From an uncultured Eggerthellaceae bacterium (GTDB taxonomy: Bacteria; Actinomycetota; Coriobacteriia; Coriobacteriales; Eggerthellaceae), in the NCBI GenBank assembly GCA_946626265.1, contig CAMOUE010000101.1:1-8110 (forward strand): 8,110 nucleotides of DNA. Reading direction: 5' to 3'. The notes below the pieces were generated by a model. It had not been told where the DNA came from, searched no databases, and saw only the letters and a list, made by a program, of their open reading frames with translations. Shown here piece after piece: positions 1-6,004 of this stretch. Position numbers and translations under genes: made by a program. Within the stretch, counting starts at the first letter, position 1, and each line of letters starts with the position of its first letter.

Positions 1-22
1 GGTCAGACCCTTTTTACACATT
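1..22. repeat. Partial RAYT-associated palindrome, copy 1 (left end of transposase element)
   Basis: The window opens inside a copy of the 35-bp palindrome that recurs five more times here. The last four bases of the left arm (1-4), the central A (5) and the complete right arm GACCCTTTTTACACATT (6-22) are visible; the remaining 13 bases of the left arm lie upstream. The central A makes it the opposite orientation to the T-centred copy at 967-1001 beyond the transposase gene, so the two flank that gene as inverted ends. Confidence 0.85.
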
Positions 23-41
23 TTTTAGAAACTTAGGTTAC

Positions 42-899
42 ATGCCACGAGTAGCTAGGAAAAGAAGCGAGGCGGATATCTACCACGTGATCGTGCGTGG
101 CGCCGGCCGTCGCATCCTGTTCGAGAGCGACGATGACCGCCGCACGTTTTTGCGCATGCTCCAAGCCGCGCTCGAGCGCGCCGGCGGCCGCGCGCTCGCA
201 TGGTGCCTCATGTCGAATCACGTGCACATGCTGCTCAAGGTCGACTTCGAGGCCCTGTCTCGTATGATGCAGAGCCTCACCAGCGGGTATGCGGTTTACT
301 ACAACAATGAGCACGGCCATGTCGGCCACGTGTTCGCGGGCCGATTCAACAGCGTGCCTGTCGACAGCGACGAGTACCTGATGACGGTCGTGCGCTACAT
401 CCATTTCAATCCCGTGAAAGACGGGCTGGCCCCGACATGCGCGTATCGTTGGAGCAGTTACGGCGACTACGTGGGGCCGGGTGCTGGCGCGGTCGGCGAA
501 AGCGCGGGCAACGGCGCAACCGGCGCCGTCGCCGGTGAAGGCGGCACCGCAATCGGCGTCATCGCCGGTGAAGGCGGGTTCACCGAAACCGGTTTCGTGC
601 TCGACGCGTTCGGCGGGTTGAGGCAATTCGTCGACTTCCATCGCGTTGGAGCCGACGACGAGTTGGGCGCGTTGCCCGAGCTGGAAAGCGCCGGAAGGCG
701 CCACGACGACCGCGAGGCGCTCGAGGTTGCGCGCCGCGTGCTCGGCGAACAGGGTCTTTCCGAACTTGCAGAACTCGATAGGGCGCAACGCAACGAGAAG
801 ATCGCCCTGCTGAAACGCTCCGGCCTGACGACGCGGCAAATCGAGCGGTTCACCGGCATCGGCCGGGGCATCATCGACCGCGTGAAGTGGAGAGAATGA
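42..899 (+). CDS. REP-associated tyrosine transposase (RAYT), Y1/IS200-like HUH nuclease
   Basis: Predicted single-strand DNA transposase of the Y1 HUH superfamily. The N-terminal domain (about residues 5-145) has the HUH pair H60-V-H62 within NHVHMLL. It also has the family signature RYIHFNPV at 118-125, whose Tyr119 is the likely catalytic nucleophile. About residues 145-184 form a Gly/Ala-rich linker with 11-residue repeats. The C-terminus (about 250-282) looks like a helix-turn-helix (LLKRSGLTTRQIERFTGIG), as in longer RAYT proteins. At 285 residues it is longer than minimal IS200 TnpA, consistent with this subfamily. It looks intact: both histidines and the tyrosine are present with no frameshift. 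The start at 42 is supported by the conserved N-terminal sequence, but only a weak AGG (35-37) precedes it, suggesting poor translation. Flanking palindromes match those scattered through the his operon, so this protein is the obvious candidate for their spread. A long open frame on the opposite strand is a GC-driven shadow. Confidence 0.93.
   Translation: MPRVARKRSEADIYHVIVRGAGRRILFESDDDRRTFLRMLQAALERAGGRALAWCLMSNHVHMLLKVDFEALSRMMQSLTSGYAVYYNNEHGHVGHVFAGRFNSVPVDSDEYLMTVVRYIHFNPVKDGLAPTCAYRWSSYGDYVGPGAGAVGESAGNGATGAVAGEGGTAIGVIAGEGGFTETGFVLDAFGGLRQFVDFHRVGADDELGALPELESAGRRHDDREALEVARRVLGEQGLSELAELDRAQRNEKIALLKRSGLTTRQIERFTGIGRGIIDRVKWRE
529..577 (+). repeat. Two 16-bp direct repeats inside the RAYT linker
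   Basis: TCGCCGGTGAAGGCGG occurs at 529-544 and again at 562-577, a period of 33 bp or exactly 11 codons. It encodes the repeated AGEGG motifs at residues 164-168 and 175-179, and a weaker unit (VGESAGNGATG, 151-161) precedes them. This makes a low-complexity flexible linker between the nuclease domain and the C-terminal helix-turn-helix, probably grown by slippage in whole-codon steps. Confidence 0.8.
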
Positions 900-934
900 G
901 AAAAACTCGCTGAACGATGCTTTATCACTCTACT

Positions 935-949
935 GTGCTAAAGTATCAC
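935..949 (+). promoter_or_regulatory. Weak candidate promoter / operator-like near-palindrome upstream of hisZG
   Basis: The 67-bp stretch between the RAYT stop and the next palindrome is less GC-rich than its surroundings. It contains TGC-TAAAGT (936-944), resembling an extended -10 element, but I see no good -35 at the right distance. The same bases lie in a 15-bp near-palindrome GTGCTA-AAG-TATCAC (one mismatch), and TATCAC also occurs at 923-928, 21 bp upstream. This could be a promoter with an operator for the his genes, or simply element-end sequence. The regulator is unknown. Confidence 0.2.
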
Positions 950-966
950 GAGCATCAGACAGCAAA

Positions 967-1001
967 AATGTGTAAAAAGGGTCTGACCCTTTTTACACAT
1001 T
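967..1001. repeat. RAYT-associated 35-bp palindrome, copy 2 (T-centred)
   Basis: Perfect inverted repeat: left arm AATGTGTAAAAAGGGTC (967-983), central T (984), right arm GACCCTTTTTACACATT (985-1001). It forms the right end of the RAYT element. It stops 5 nt before the Shine-Dalgarno sequence of hisZG (GAGGAAGAG, 1007-1015), so in RNA the hairpin sits immediately upstream of the ribosome binding site. The inner A5-GGG...CCC-U5 part resembles a small bidirectional intrinsic terminator. Confidence 0.95.
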
Positions 1002-1019
1002 CCGACGAGGAAGAGAGCT

Positions 1020-2690
1020 ATGGAGTTTACGACACCGCAGGGATTCCGCGACGTGCTCGCCGACGAGGCGTCGGCGCGCGAGCAAATGGTGCGCCGCGTC
1101 CAGGACCTGTTCGCGCAGGCAGGATACGTGCCCATCGAGACGCCCACGCTCGAGAGCATGGCCGTCATGCAAGAGGGCGGCCGCGTGCCGGCCTCGCCGT
1201 TCAAGTTCTTCGACGCGCAGGGCAACCTGGTCACGATGCGTCCCGACGTGACGCTCCAGGTTGCGCGCATGTGCGCGACGCGACTCGGCGATGCGCCGGG
1301 CCCGTTTCGTTTCCGCTACATCCAGCGCGTGTTCCGCGAGGCGGAAGGCCAGACGGGCGCCGATGCGCGCGAGAAGAAGCAAATCGGCATCGAATGCATC
1401 GGGACATCCGGCCCCGAGGCGGATGCCGAGGTCGTGGGCTTGTTCGCGCGTGCCATGAGCGTCGCGGGCGTCGAAGAGTTCAAGCTGTCCATCGCGACGG
1501 TCGGCGTGCTGCGCGCCCTGCTCGCGGCTTCGAGTGCGCCGGCCGAATGGAAGTCGAGCGTCCTCGAGGCGTTTCACGATTCGAATTTCGTCGAAATAGA
1601 CGCGCTGTGCGACCGCGGCGAGGCGAAGGGGTCGAAGTTCGCGCCCGTCATCCGCAAGCTCGCACGCGTGCGAGGTGGCCGCTCGGTCATCGGCGACGTG
1701 CGCGCCCTTGTCGCCCCGTTCGGCTGCGACGGCGCCCTCGACGATTTCGAGCGCACGTGCGATTTGCTTGCCGAGCAGGGGCTGGCCGAACGGATCGTCA
1801 TCGACTTCTCGGTCATGAGCTCGTTCGACTACTACACCGGCCTCGTGTTCGAGGCGTTCGCGCCCGGATTGGGCACGCCGCTCGGCAGCGGCGGGCGCTA
1901 CGACAACATGATCGGCGTCTACGGCGCCGACCGCCCGGCCGCGGGTTTCGCGTTCTACCTGGAAGAAGTGCAGGCTGCCATACAATGCGCCGAAGCCGCG
2001 TCCCGCGCGACCGACGGAAAGCCGCTGCGCGTCGCCGTGCCGAAGGGGTCGCTTAACCCCGACTCCATCGAGGCGCTCGAGAGCGCCGGGCTCGACGTGA
2101 CGGGGCTTGCAAACCCCGGCCGTTCGCTCATCATCAGCAACCCGGGCGTCGACTACATCATCGTGCGCCCCTCCGACGCGCCCATCTTCGTGGAAACGGG
2201 CGCGGCCGATTGCGGTATCTGCGGCGAGGACTCGCTGCTCGAATCGGGCGCCGACGTCGTGGAACTCGTCGACTTGCGCTTCGGCGCCTGCCGGTTCATA
2301 GTGGCCGAGCTCGACGGGGCGACCGAGCGCACGAAGGAGCATTACCGCCAGCTCGGCAGCATCCGCGTGGCCACGAAGTACCCGCGCATCGCGCGCGCCC
2401 ACTTCGCCCGCCGCGGCACCCAGGCCGAAATCGTGCAGCTGCATGGCAACATCGAGCTCGGCCCCTTGACGGGCATGTCCGAATGCATCGTCGACATCAC
2501 GGCCACGGGCACGACGTTGCGCGAGAACAACCTGGTCATCACCGACGAAGTGCTCTCGTCGACTGCGCGCTTCTTCGCGAACACGGCATCGTTTCGCACT
2601 GACGCCCGCGTCCGCGCGCTCGCCAAGAACCTCAGCAAGCAGGCCAAGGACCGCGACCTCAAAGTCACGGCCGGCGGCGCAGTCGTGTAG
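1020..2690 (+). CDS. hisZG: Fused HisZ-HisG: ATP phosphoribosyltransferase, regulatory plus catalytic domains
   Basis: Catalyses the first, committed step of histidine synthesis, joining ATP and PRPP to give N1-(5-phosphoribosyl)-ATP. Residues about 1-320 are a HisRS-like HisZ domain: MRPDVTLQVARM (73-84), motif-2-like FRFRYIQRVFRE (97-108), FDYYTG (269-274) and GSGGRYD (289-295). The arginine that precedes DYYTG in true histidyl-tRNA synthetases (LVRGLDYY) is Ser267 here, and the anticodon-binding domain is absent, so this is a regulatory paralog, not a synthetase. After a short linker (about 321-334), residues 335-556 form a short-type HisG: LRVAVPKGSL (336-345) and the PRPP-binding loop in SECIVDITATGTTL (487-500). 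HisZ and HisG are separate subunits in the organisms where this complex is best known; here one uninterrupted 556-residue frame holds both. The start has a good Shine-Dalgarno sequence (GAGGAAGAG, 1007-1015). Histidine feedback through the HisZ domain is expected from the family. Confidence 0.93.
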   Translation: MEFTTPQGFRDVLADEASAREQMVRRVQDLFAQAGYVPIETPTLESMAVMQEGGRVPASPFKFFDAQGNLVTMRPDVTLQVARMCATRLGDAPGPFRFRYIQRVFREAEGQTGADAREKKQIGIECIGTSGPEADAEVVGLFARAMSVAGVEEFKLSIATVGVLRALLAASSAPAEWKSSVLEAFHDSNFVEIDALCDRGEAKGSKFAPVIRKLARVRGGRSVIGDVRALVAPFGCDGALDDFERTCDLLAEQGLAERIVIDFSVMSSFDYYTGLVFEAFAPGLGTPLGSGGRYDNMIGVYGADRPAAGFAFYLEEVQAAIQCAEAASRATDGKPLRVAVPKGSLNPDSIEALESAGLDVTGLANPGRSLIISNPGVDYIIVRPSDAPIFVETGAADCGICGEDSLLESGADVVELVDLRFGACRFIVAELDGATERTKEHYRQLGSIRVATKYPRIARAHFARRGTQAEIVQLHGNIELGPLTGMSECIVDITATGTTLRENNLVITDEVLSSTARFFANTASFRTDARVRALAKNLSKQAKDRDLKVTAGGAVV

Positions 2691-2710
2691 ATACGAGCAA
2701 AAAGGTCAGG

Positions 2711-2745
2711 AATGTGTAAAAAGGGTCAGACCCTTTTTACACATT
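2711..2745. repeat. RAYT-associated 35-bp palindrome, copy 3 (A-centred), hisZG-hisD junction
   Basis: Perfect copy with arms 2711-2727 and 2729-2745 around A2728, followed by TTCG as in copies 4 and 5a. It begins 20 nt after the hisZG stop and ends 4 nt before the first purine-rich base of the hisD ribosome binding site. A degenerate fragment of the core, AAAAAGGTCAG (2699-2709), lies just upstream. Confidence 0.95.
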
Positions 2746-2750
2746 TTCGA

Positions 2751-2760
2751 AGGAAAGGAA
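2751..2760 (+). promoter_or_regulatory. hisD ribosome binding site that decides the start codon
   Basis: AGGAAAGGAA lies 8 nt before the ATG at 2769 and supports that start. An in-frame ATG at 2712, inside the palindrome, would add 19 residues beginning MCKKG that come from the repeat and spacer, not from HisD. Confidence 0.75.
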
Positions 2761-2768
2761 CAGTCAGA

Positions 2769-4055
2769 ATGCGTCGAGTCATATTGAAAGAGGGCGAAGT
2801 CTTCGACAACTCGCACCTGCAGCGCAAGAGCGCGTTCAACGCAAAGGCCATGCAGATCGCCACTGAAATCGTCGAGGACGTGCGCCAGCGCGGCGACGAG
2901 TGCCTGCGCGAGCTCACGGCGAAGTTCGACGGCGTCGAGGTCGAGAACTTCCGCGTGCCCCAGGAAGCGATCGACGCGGCCGTCGCCCAGTGCGACCCCG
3001 CGCTCGCCGAGGCGCTCGAGCACGCCGCGGCGCAGATCCGCGAATTCCACGAGCGCCAGCTCGAGCAGAGCTGGTTCGCCACGCGCCCGAACGGCGCGAT
3101 CGTCGGCGCGAAGGTCACGCCGCTCGACTCTGTGGGCATCTACGTGCCCGGCGGGCGAGCGCTGTACCCGTCGACCCTGCTCATGAACGCGATTCCCGCG
3201 AGCGTCGCCGGCGTCGAGCGCATCGTCGTTGTGAACCCGCCCACGAAGGACGGCTCGCTCGACTCGGCCATCCTGAAGGCGTGCGAACTCGCAGGCGTCA
3301 CCGAGATCTACTCGGTCGGCGGCGCGCAGGCGATCGCGGCTCTCGCGTACGGCACCGAGCAGATCGCGCCGGTCGACAAGATCACCGGCCCGGGCAACGC
3401 CTTCGTCGCCGCGGCGAAGAAGCTCGTGAGCGGTGATGTGGGCATCGACATGATCGCCGGCCCCTCCGAGGTGTGCGTCGTGGCCGACGAGACGGCCGAT
3501 CCGCGCCTCGTGGCCATCGACCTCATGGCTCAAGCCGAGCACGACCCTCTGGCCTCGTGCTACCTGGTCACGTTCTCGGCCGAGTACGCCGACGCCGTCG
3601 AGGCCGCCGTGGCCGAGCATGTGAAAGATTCCACGCGCGCCGACATCACGATGGCTTCGCTCGACAACGAGGGCCTCGTCGTCGTGTGCAAGGATTTGCC
3701 GCAGGCCATCGGCGCGGTCAACGTCATCGCCCCCGAGCATCTTGAGCTGCATATCGAAAACCCCATGGACTCGCTTGGCGCCATCCGCCACGCGGGCGCC
3801 ATCTTCCTGGGCGAATGGACGCCCGAGGCCGTGGGTGATTACGTCGCCGGTCCCAATCACACGCTTCCGACCGGCGGCACGGCGCGCTTCTCGAGCCCGC
3901 TTTCGACCGAGGAGTTCGTGAAGAAGTCGTCCATCATCCAGTATTCGCCGGCAGCGCTGGCCGACGATGCCGATGCCATCGTCAAGATCGCGCGCCACGA
4001 GGGCCTTTGGGCCCATGCCCGCAGCGTCGAGCTGCGCCAAGAGCAAAATGTGTAA
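2769..4055 (+). CDS. hisD: Histidinol dehydrogenase
   Basis: Zinc-dependent, NAD-linked enzyme of the last two steps, oxidising L-histidinol through histidinal to L-histidine in the cytoplasm. At 428 residues it is the usual length. Visible family landmarks are VPGGRALYPST (126-136), VGGAQAIAALAYGT (183-196), GPGN (207-210) and the signature IDMIAGPSE (226-234). Likely zinc ligands are Gln255 and His258 (AQAEHDP), Asp357 and His416, with the catalytic pair Glu323-His324 in APEHLEL. The start at 2769 is preferred because the conserved protein begins there and a good Shine-Dalgarno sequence precedes it; the in-frame ATG at 2712 lies in the palindrome. At the 3' end the reading frame enters the next palindrome: the last two codons (Asn-Val) and the TAA stop are bases 4047-4055 of that repeat. 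The protein otherwise looks complete, so the intrusion cost little. Confidence 0.97.
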   Translation: MRRVILKEGEVFDNSHLQRKSAFNAKAMQIATEIVEDVRQRGDECLRELTAKFDGVEVENFRVPQEAIDAAVAQCDPALAEALEHAAAQIREFHERQLEQSWFATRPNGAIVGAKVTPLDSVGIYVPGGRALYPSTLLMNAIPASVAGVERIVVVNPPTKDGSLDSAILKACELAGVTEIYSVGGAQAIAALAYGTEQIAPVDKITGPGNAFVAAAKKLVSGDVGIDMIAGPSEVCVVADETADPRLVAIDLMAQAEHDPLASCYLVTFSAEYADAVEAAVAEHVKDSTRADITMASLDNEGLVVVCKDLPQAIGAVNVIAPEHLELHIENPMDSLGAIRHAGAIFLGEWTPEAVGDYVAGPNHTLPTGGTARFSSPLSTEEFVKKSSIIQYSPAALADDADAIVKIARHEGLWAHARSVELRQEQNV

Positions 4056-4081
4056 AAAGGGTCAGACCCTTTTTACACATT
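4047..4081. repeat. RAYT-associated 35-bp palindrome, copy 4 (A-centred), overlapping the hisD stop
   Basis: Perfect copy with arms 4047-4063 and 4065-4081 around A4064, followed by TTCG. Its first nine bases, AAT GTG TAA, are the final two codons and stop of hisD. Its right end is 7 nt before the AAGGAAAAGG that precedes hisC, so one repeat takes up most of the 54-bp space between the genes. Confidence 0.95.
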
Positions 4082-4094
4082 TTCGAGCAAGGAA

Positions 4095-4101
4095 AAGGTG
4101 A
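4095..4101 (+). promoter_or_regulatory. hisC ribosome binding site
   Basis: AAGGTGA matches the end of 16S rRNA well and lies 8 nt before the ATG at 4110, favouring that start. The alternative GTG at 4098 overlaps this site but could use the AAGGA at 4089-4093. Confidence 0.55.
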
Positions 4102-4109
4102 AAACGAGC

Positions 4110-5192
4110 ATGAAACAGCTACGACCGGCCGCGCCGCAGCTTGCGAGCATCGAACCGTACGACCCCAAGTACATTCCCGCCGACGTCATGATCTCGGCGA
4201 ACGAGAACCCGCTCGACGTCCCGTTCGAGATCCGCCGCGAGATCGAGCGCGCCATCCGCAAGGTCCCGTTCAACCGGTACCCCGACCCGCTCGCCAACGG
4301 CCTGCGCGACCTCATCGCCGAGGCGAACGGCCTCGACCGCGACCAGGTCCTCATGGGCAACGGCGGCGACGAGCTGCTGTTCGACATCGCGCTCGCGTAC
4401 GGCGGCCCGGGACGCAAATTCCTCAACGTCCCGCCCACGTTCAGCGTCTACGTCAACAATGCGCAGCTCACGAACACGGAAATCGTCAACGTGCAGCGCC
4501 GCCGCGACTTCAGGATCGACGAGTTCGCGGTCGTTAAGCGGCTCGAGCTCGGCGATATCGACTACACGATCATCACGAGCCCGAACAACCCGACGGGCGA
4601 CATCGTTTCCAGCTCGTTCGTGAAACGCCTGCTCAACGCCTCCGATACGCTCGTCGTAATCGACGAGGCCTACTTCGAGTTCTCACGGTTCACCGTCCGC
4701 CACCTCATCGAGCAGTTCGAGAACCTCGTCATCCTGCGCACGTTCTCGAAGGCGTTCTCGCTGGCGGGCGTGCGCATTGGCTACCTGCTCGGCAGCGAGG
4801 CCGCGCTCCGCGAGCTGAAGAAGGTGCGCCAGCCGTATTCCGTCGATGCGGTGTCGCAGGCGATAGCACGCGTGGTCTACGAGCATCGCGCGGAATTCGA
4901 GCCGGGCATCGACACCATCATCGAGCAGCGGGAACGCGTCATCGACGGACTCGGGGCGCTGCCGTACACCCAGGTATTCCCCTCGCAGGCGAACTACGTG
5001 CTGTTCCGCTTCGACCAGCGTGTCGATGCAGCCGACGTGTGGAAGAAGCTCTTCGACGCGAGCGTGCTCGTGCGCGACTTCTCACGTGCGCCCGGCCTCG
5101 AGAACTGCCTGCGCGTATCGATCGGCACCGAGGAGGAGAACGACCGTTTCCTCAAGTCGCTCGGCGCAATCTTGGATTCGGTTGGGAAGTAA
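4110..5192 (+). CDS. hisC: Histidinol-phosphate aminotransferase
   Basis: PLP-dependent, fold-type I (class II) aminotransferase that converts imidazole acetol phosphate and glutamate to L-histidinol phosphate and 2-oxoglutarate. Counting from the ATG at 4110 the protein has 360 residues, normal for HisC. It has the N-terminal NENPLDVP (31-38), SPNNPTG (157-163), DEAYFEF (185-191), the Schiff-base lysine Lys214 in RTFSKAFSLAG, GVRIGY (220-225) and Arg335 in CLRVSIG, which should bind the substrate phosphate or carboxylate. An in-frame GTG at 4098 would add four residues (MKTS); the ATG is preferred for its codon and its AAGGTGA site. Spacing to hisD is 54 bp, mostly the palindrome. An 86-bp gap with a GC-rich hairpin follows before hisB. 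Confidence 0.96.
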   Translation: MKQLRPAAPQLASIEPYDPKYIPADVMISANENPLDVPFEIRREIERAIRKVPFNRYPDPLANGLRDLIAEANGLDRDQVLMGNGGDELLFDIALAYGGPGRKFLNVPPTFSVYVNNAQLTNTEIVNVQRRRDFRIDEFAVVKRLELGDIDYTIITSPNNPTGDIVSSSFVKRLLNASDTLVVIDEAYFEFSRFTVRHLIEQFENLVILRTFSKAFSLAGVRIGYLLGSEAALRELKKVRQPYSVDAVSQAIARVVYEHRAEFEPGIDTIIEQRERVIDGLGALPYTQVFPSQANYVLFRFDQRVDAADVWKKLFDASVLVRDFSRAPGLENCLRVSIGTEEENDRFLKSLGAILDSVGK

Positions 5193-5224
5193 CGCAAAAG
5201 CTGGCGTAAAAGCCACTGAAAAGG

Positions 5225-5259
5225 CGCGGCGGGGCCGGGGTTTGGGAAGCCCCGCGGCG
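5225..5259 (+). other. GC-rich hairpin in the hisC-hisB gap
   Basis: Bases 5225-5235 pair with 5249-5259 (11 positions, one G-G mismatch) around a 13-nt loop. No T-run follows, so it is not a classical intrinsic terminator. It ends a few bases before the hisB Shine-Dalgarno region (GAAGGGAAGGAAA, about 5262-5274), the same placement the palindromes have at other junctions. It is unrelated to them in sequence. Confidence 0.5.
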
Positions 5260-5278
5260 TAGAAGGGAAGGAAACGCA

Positions 5279-5869
5279 ATGGCACGCGAAGCGACGGTAG
5301 CGCGCACGACGAAGGAAACGGACATCGCGATATCGATTTGCCTTGACGGGCAGGGGGAAACGTCGATCGACACGGGGATCGGCTTCTTCGACCACATGCT
5401 CGAAGCGTTCGGCCGCCACGGCCTGTTCGACCTCGACGTGCGGGCGAAAGGGGACCTGCACGTCGACGGGCATCACACGGTCGAGGATTGCGGCATCGTA
5501 CTCGGCAAGGCCGTTGCCGAGGCGCTCGGCGACAAGCGCGGCATCCGCCGCTTTGGCTCGATTGCGCTGCCCATGGACGAGACGCTCGTGCTCGCGGCCA
5601 TAGACATTTCCGGCCGCGGCGCGCTGTACTGGGACATCGATGTCCCCTACGCCATGCTCGGCTCGTTCGATTCGACTCTCGCGAAGGAGTTCTTCATCGC
5701 GTTCGCGGCGAACGCGGGCATTACGCTGCATGTCCAGGGGCTTGCGGGCGAGAACACGCACCACATCGTCGAGGCGACGTTCAAGGCCGTCGCCCGCGCG
5801 TTGCGCCAAGCCGTCGAGTCCGACCCGCGTGCGGCCGACGCGCTTCCGACCACGAAGGGCGCGCTATAG
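5279..5869 (+). CDS. hisB: Imidazoleglycerol-phosphate dehydratase (monofunctional)
   Basis: Manganese enzyme that dehydrates imidazole glycerol phosphate to imidazole acetol phosphate, the substrate of HisC. The 196 residues match the single-domain form; the phosphatase domain found at the N-terminus of the enterobacterial fusion is absent, so histidinol-phosphate phosphatase must be encoded elsewhere. Metal-binding and signature motifs are present: GFFDHM (35-40), the first histidine cluster DGHHTVED (63-70), and the second cluster HHIVEA (161-166). The C-terminal TTKGAL is also typical of the family. The start follows a strong purine-rich site (AAGGGAAGGAAA) with good spacing. It stands 86 bp after hisC and 135 bp before hisH, loose for a his operon. 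Confidence 0.96.
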   Translation: MAREATVARTTKETDIAISICLDGQGETSIDTGIGFFDHMLEAFGRHGLFDLDVRAKGDLHVDGHHTVEDCGIVLGKAVAEALGDKRGIRRFGSIALPMDETLVLAAIDISGRGALYWDIDVPYAMLGSFDSTLAKEFFIAFAANAGITLHVQGLAGENTHHIVEATFKAVARALRQAVESDPRAADALPTTKGAL

Positions 5870-5883
5870 CGAAAAAGTTGCAG

Positions 5884-5987
5884 GATGAGCCGAGGCGGCG
5901 ATGAGCCGAGGCAACAGGGAGGCCGACCGATTCGCCGGCTCATTCGGAGAGGCCGGCTCATTGAGCCGAGGGGGCTTTTCCCGGCTC
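5884..5987 (+). repeat. Six direct and inverted GAGCCG/CGGCTC units in the hisB-hisH gap
   Basis: GATGAGCCGAGGC occurs twice, at 5884-5896 and 5900-5912. The hexamer GAGCCG recurs at 5963-5968, and its complement CGGCTC occurs at 5936-5941, 5954-5959 and 5982-5987. Two hairpins compete for 5963-5968: CGGCTC-ATT-GAGCCG (5954-5968), and a stem joining 5963-5971 with 5980-5987 around a T-rich loop. The unit fills most of the 135-bp gap, the longest in the operon, and ends just upstream of the hisH ribosome binding site. It may be a regulatory RNA structure or another small repeat family. Confidence 0.6.
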
Positions 5988-6004
5988 GTCCAGAAAGGCA
6001 TCAT

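Larger units (their letters stand above)
1..1001 (+). mobile_element. RAYT element: transposase gene bracketed by two inverted REP-like palindromes
   Basis: A transposase gene of the RAYT type (42-899) sits between two copies of the same palindrome, A-centred on the left (cut by the window edge) and T-centred on the right (967-1001). RAYT genes are known to be flanked by the REP sequences they are thought to recognise and spread. The left boundary is outside the window, so the start given here is only the window edge. Whether the whole unit moves, or only the palindromes are mobilised in trans, cannot be told from sequence. The element lies directly upstream of hisZG in the same orientation. 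Confidence 0.6.

Noticed and set aside
33..839. Long open frame on the minus strand opposite the RAYT gene (268 codons)
   Set aside because: It lies wholly antisense to a recognisable transposase, has no recognisable motif, and is expected from GC-rich codon usage.
900..1019. T-box or histidine leader-peptide attenuator before hisZG
   Set aside because: The space is too short for a T-box, and I see no run of histidine codons in a short frame; an element upstream of the window cannot be excluded.
1020..2000. True histidyl-tRNA synthetase
   Set aside because: It lacks the conserved arginine before DYYTG and the anticodon-binding domain, and is fused to HisG, so HisZ fits better.
917..2056. 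Arg-rich 379-codon plus-strand frame overlapping hisZG
   Set aside because: It is out of frame with hisZG and has low-complexity arginine-rich composition typical of a frame-shifted GC-rich gene; its 5' part runs through the palindrome.
993..2444. 483-codon minus-strand frame opposite hisZG
   Set aside because: It is a shadow of a strongly recognised gene, with Arg/Ala/Asp-rich low-complexity translation and no plausible domain.
2706..4046. 446-codon minus-strand frame opposite hisD
   Set aside because: It is antisense to a gene with all HisD catalytic residues; its start falls in the repeat, which reads MCKKG-like on neither side as real protein.
5885..6004. N-terminal 40-residue extension of HisH from an in-frame ATG at 5885
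   Set aside because: The extension is encoded by the GAGCCG repeat region, is Arg/Gly-rich, and precedes the conserved HisH start at 6005 that has its own ribosome binding site.
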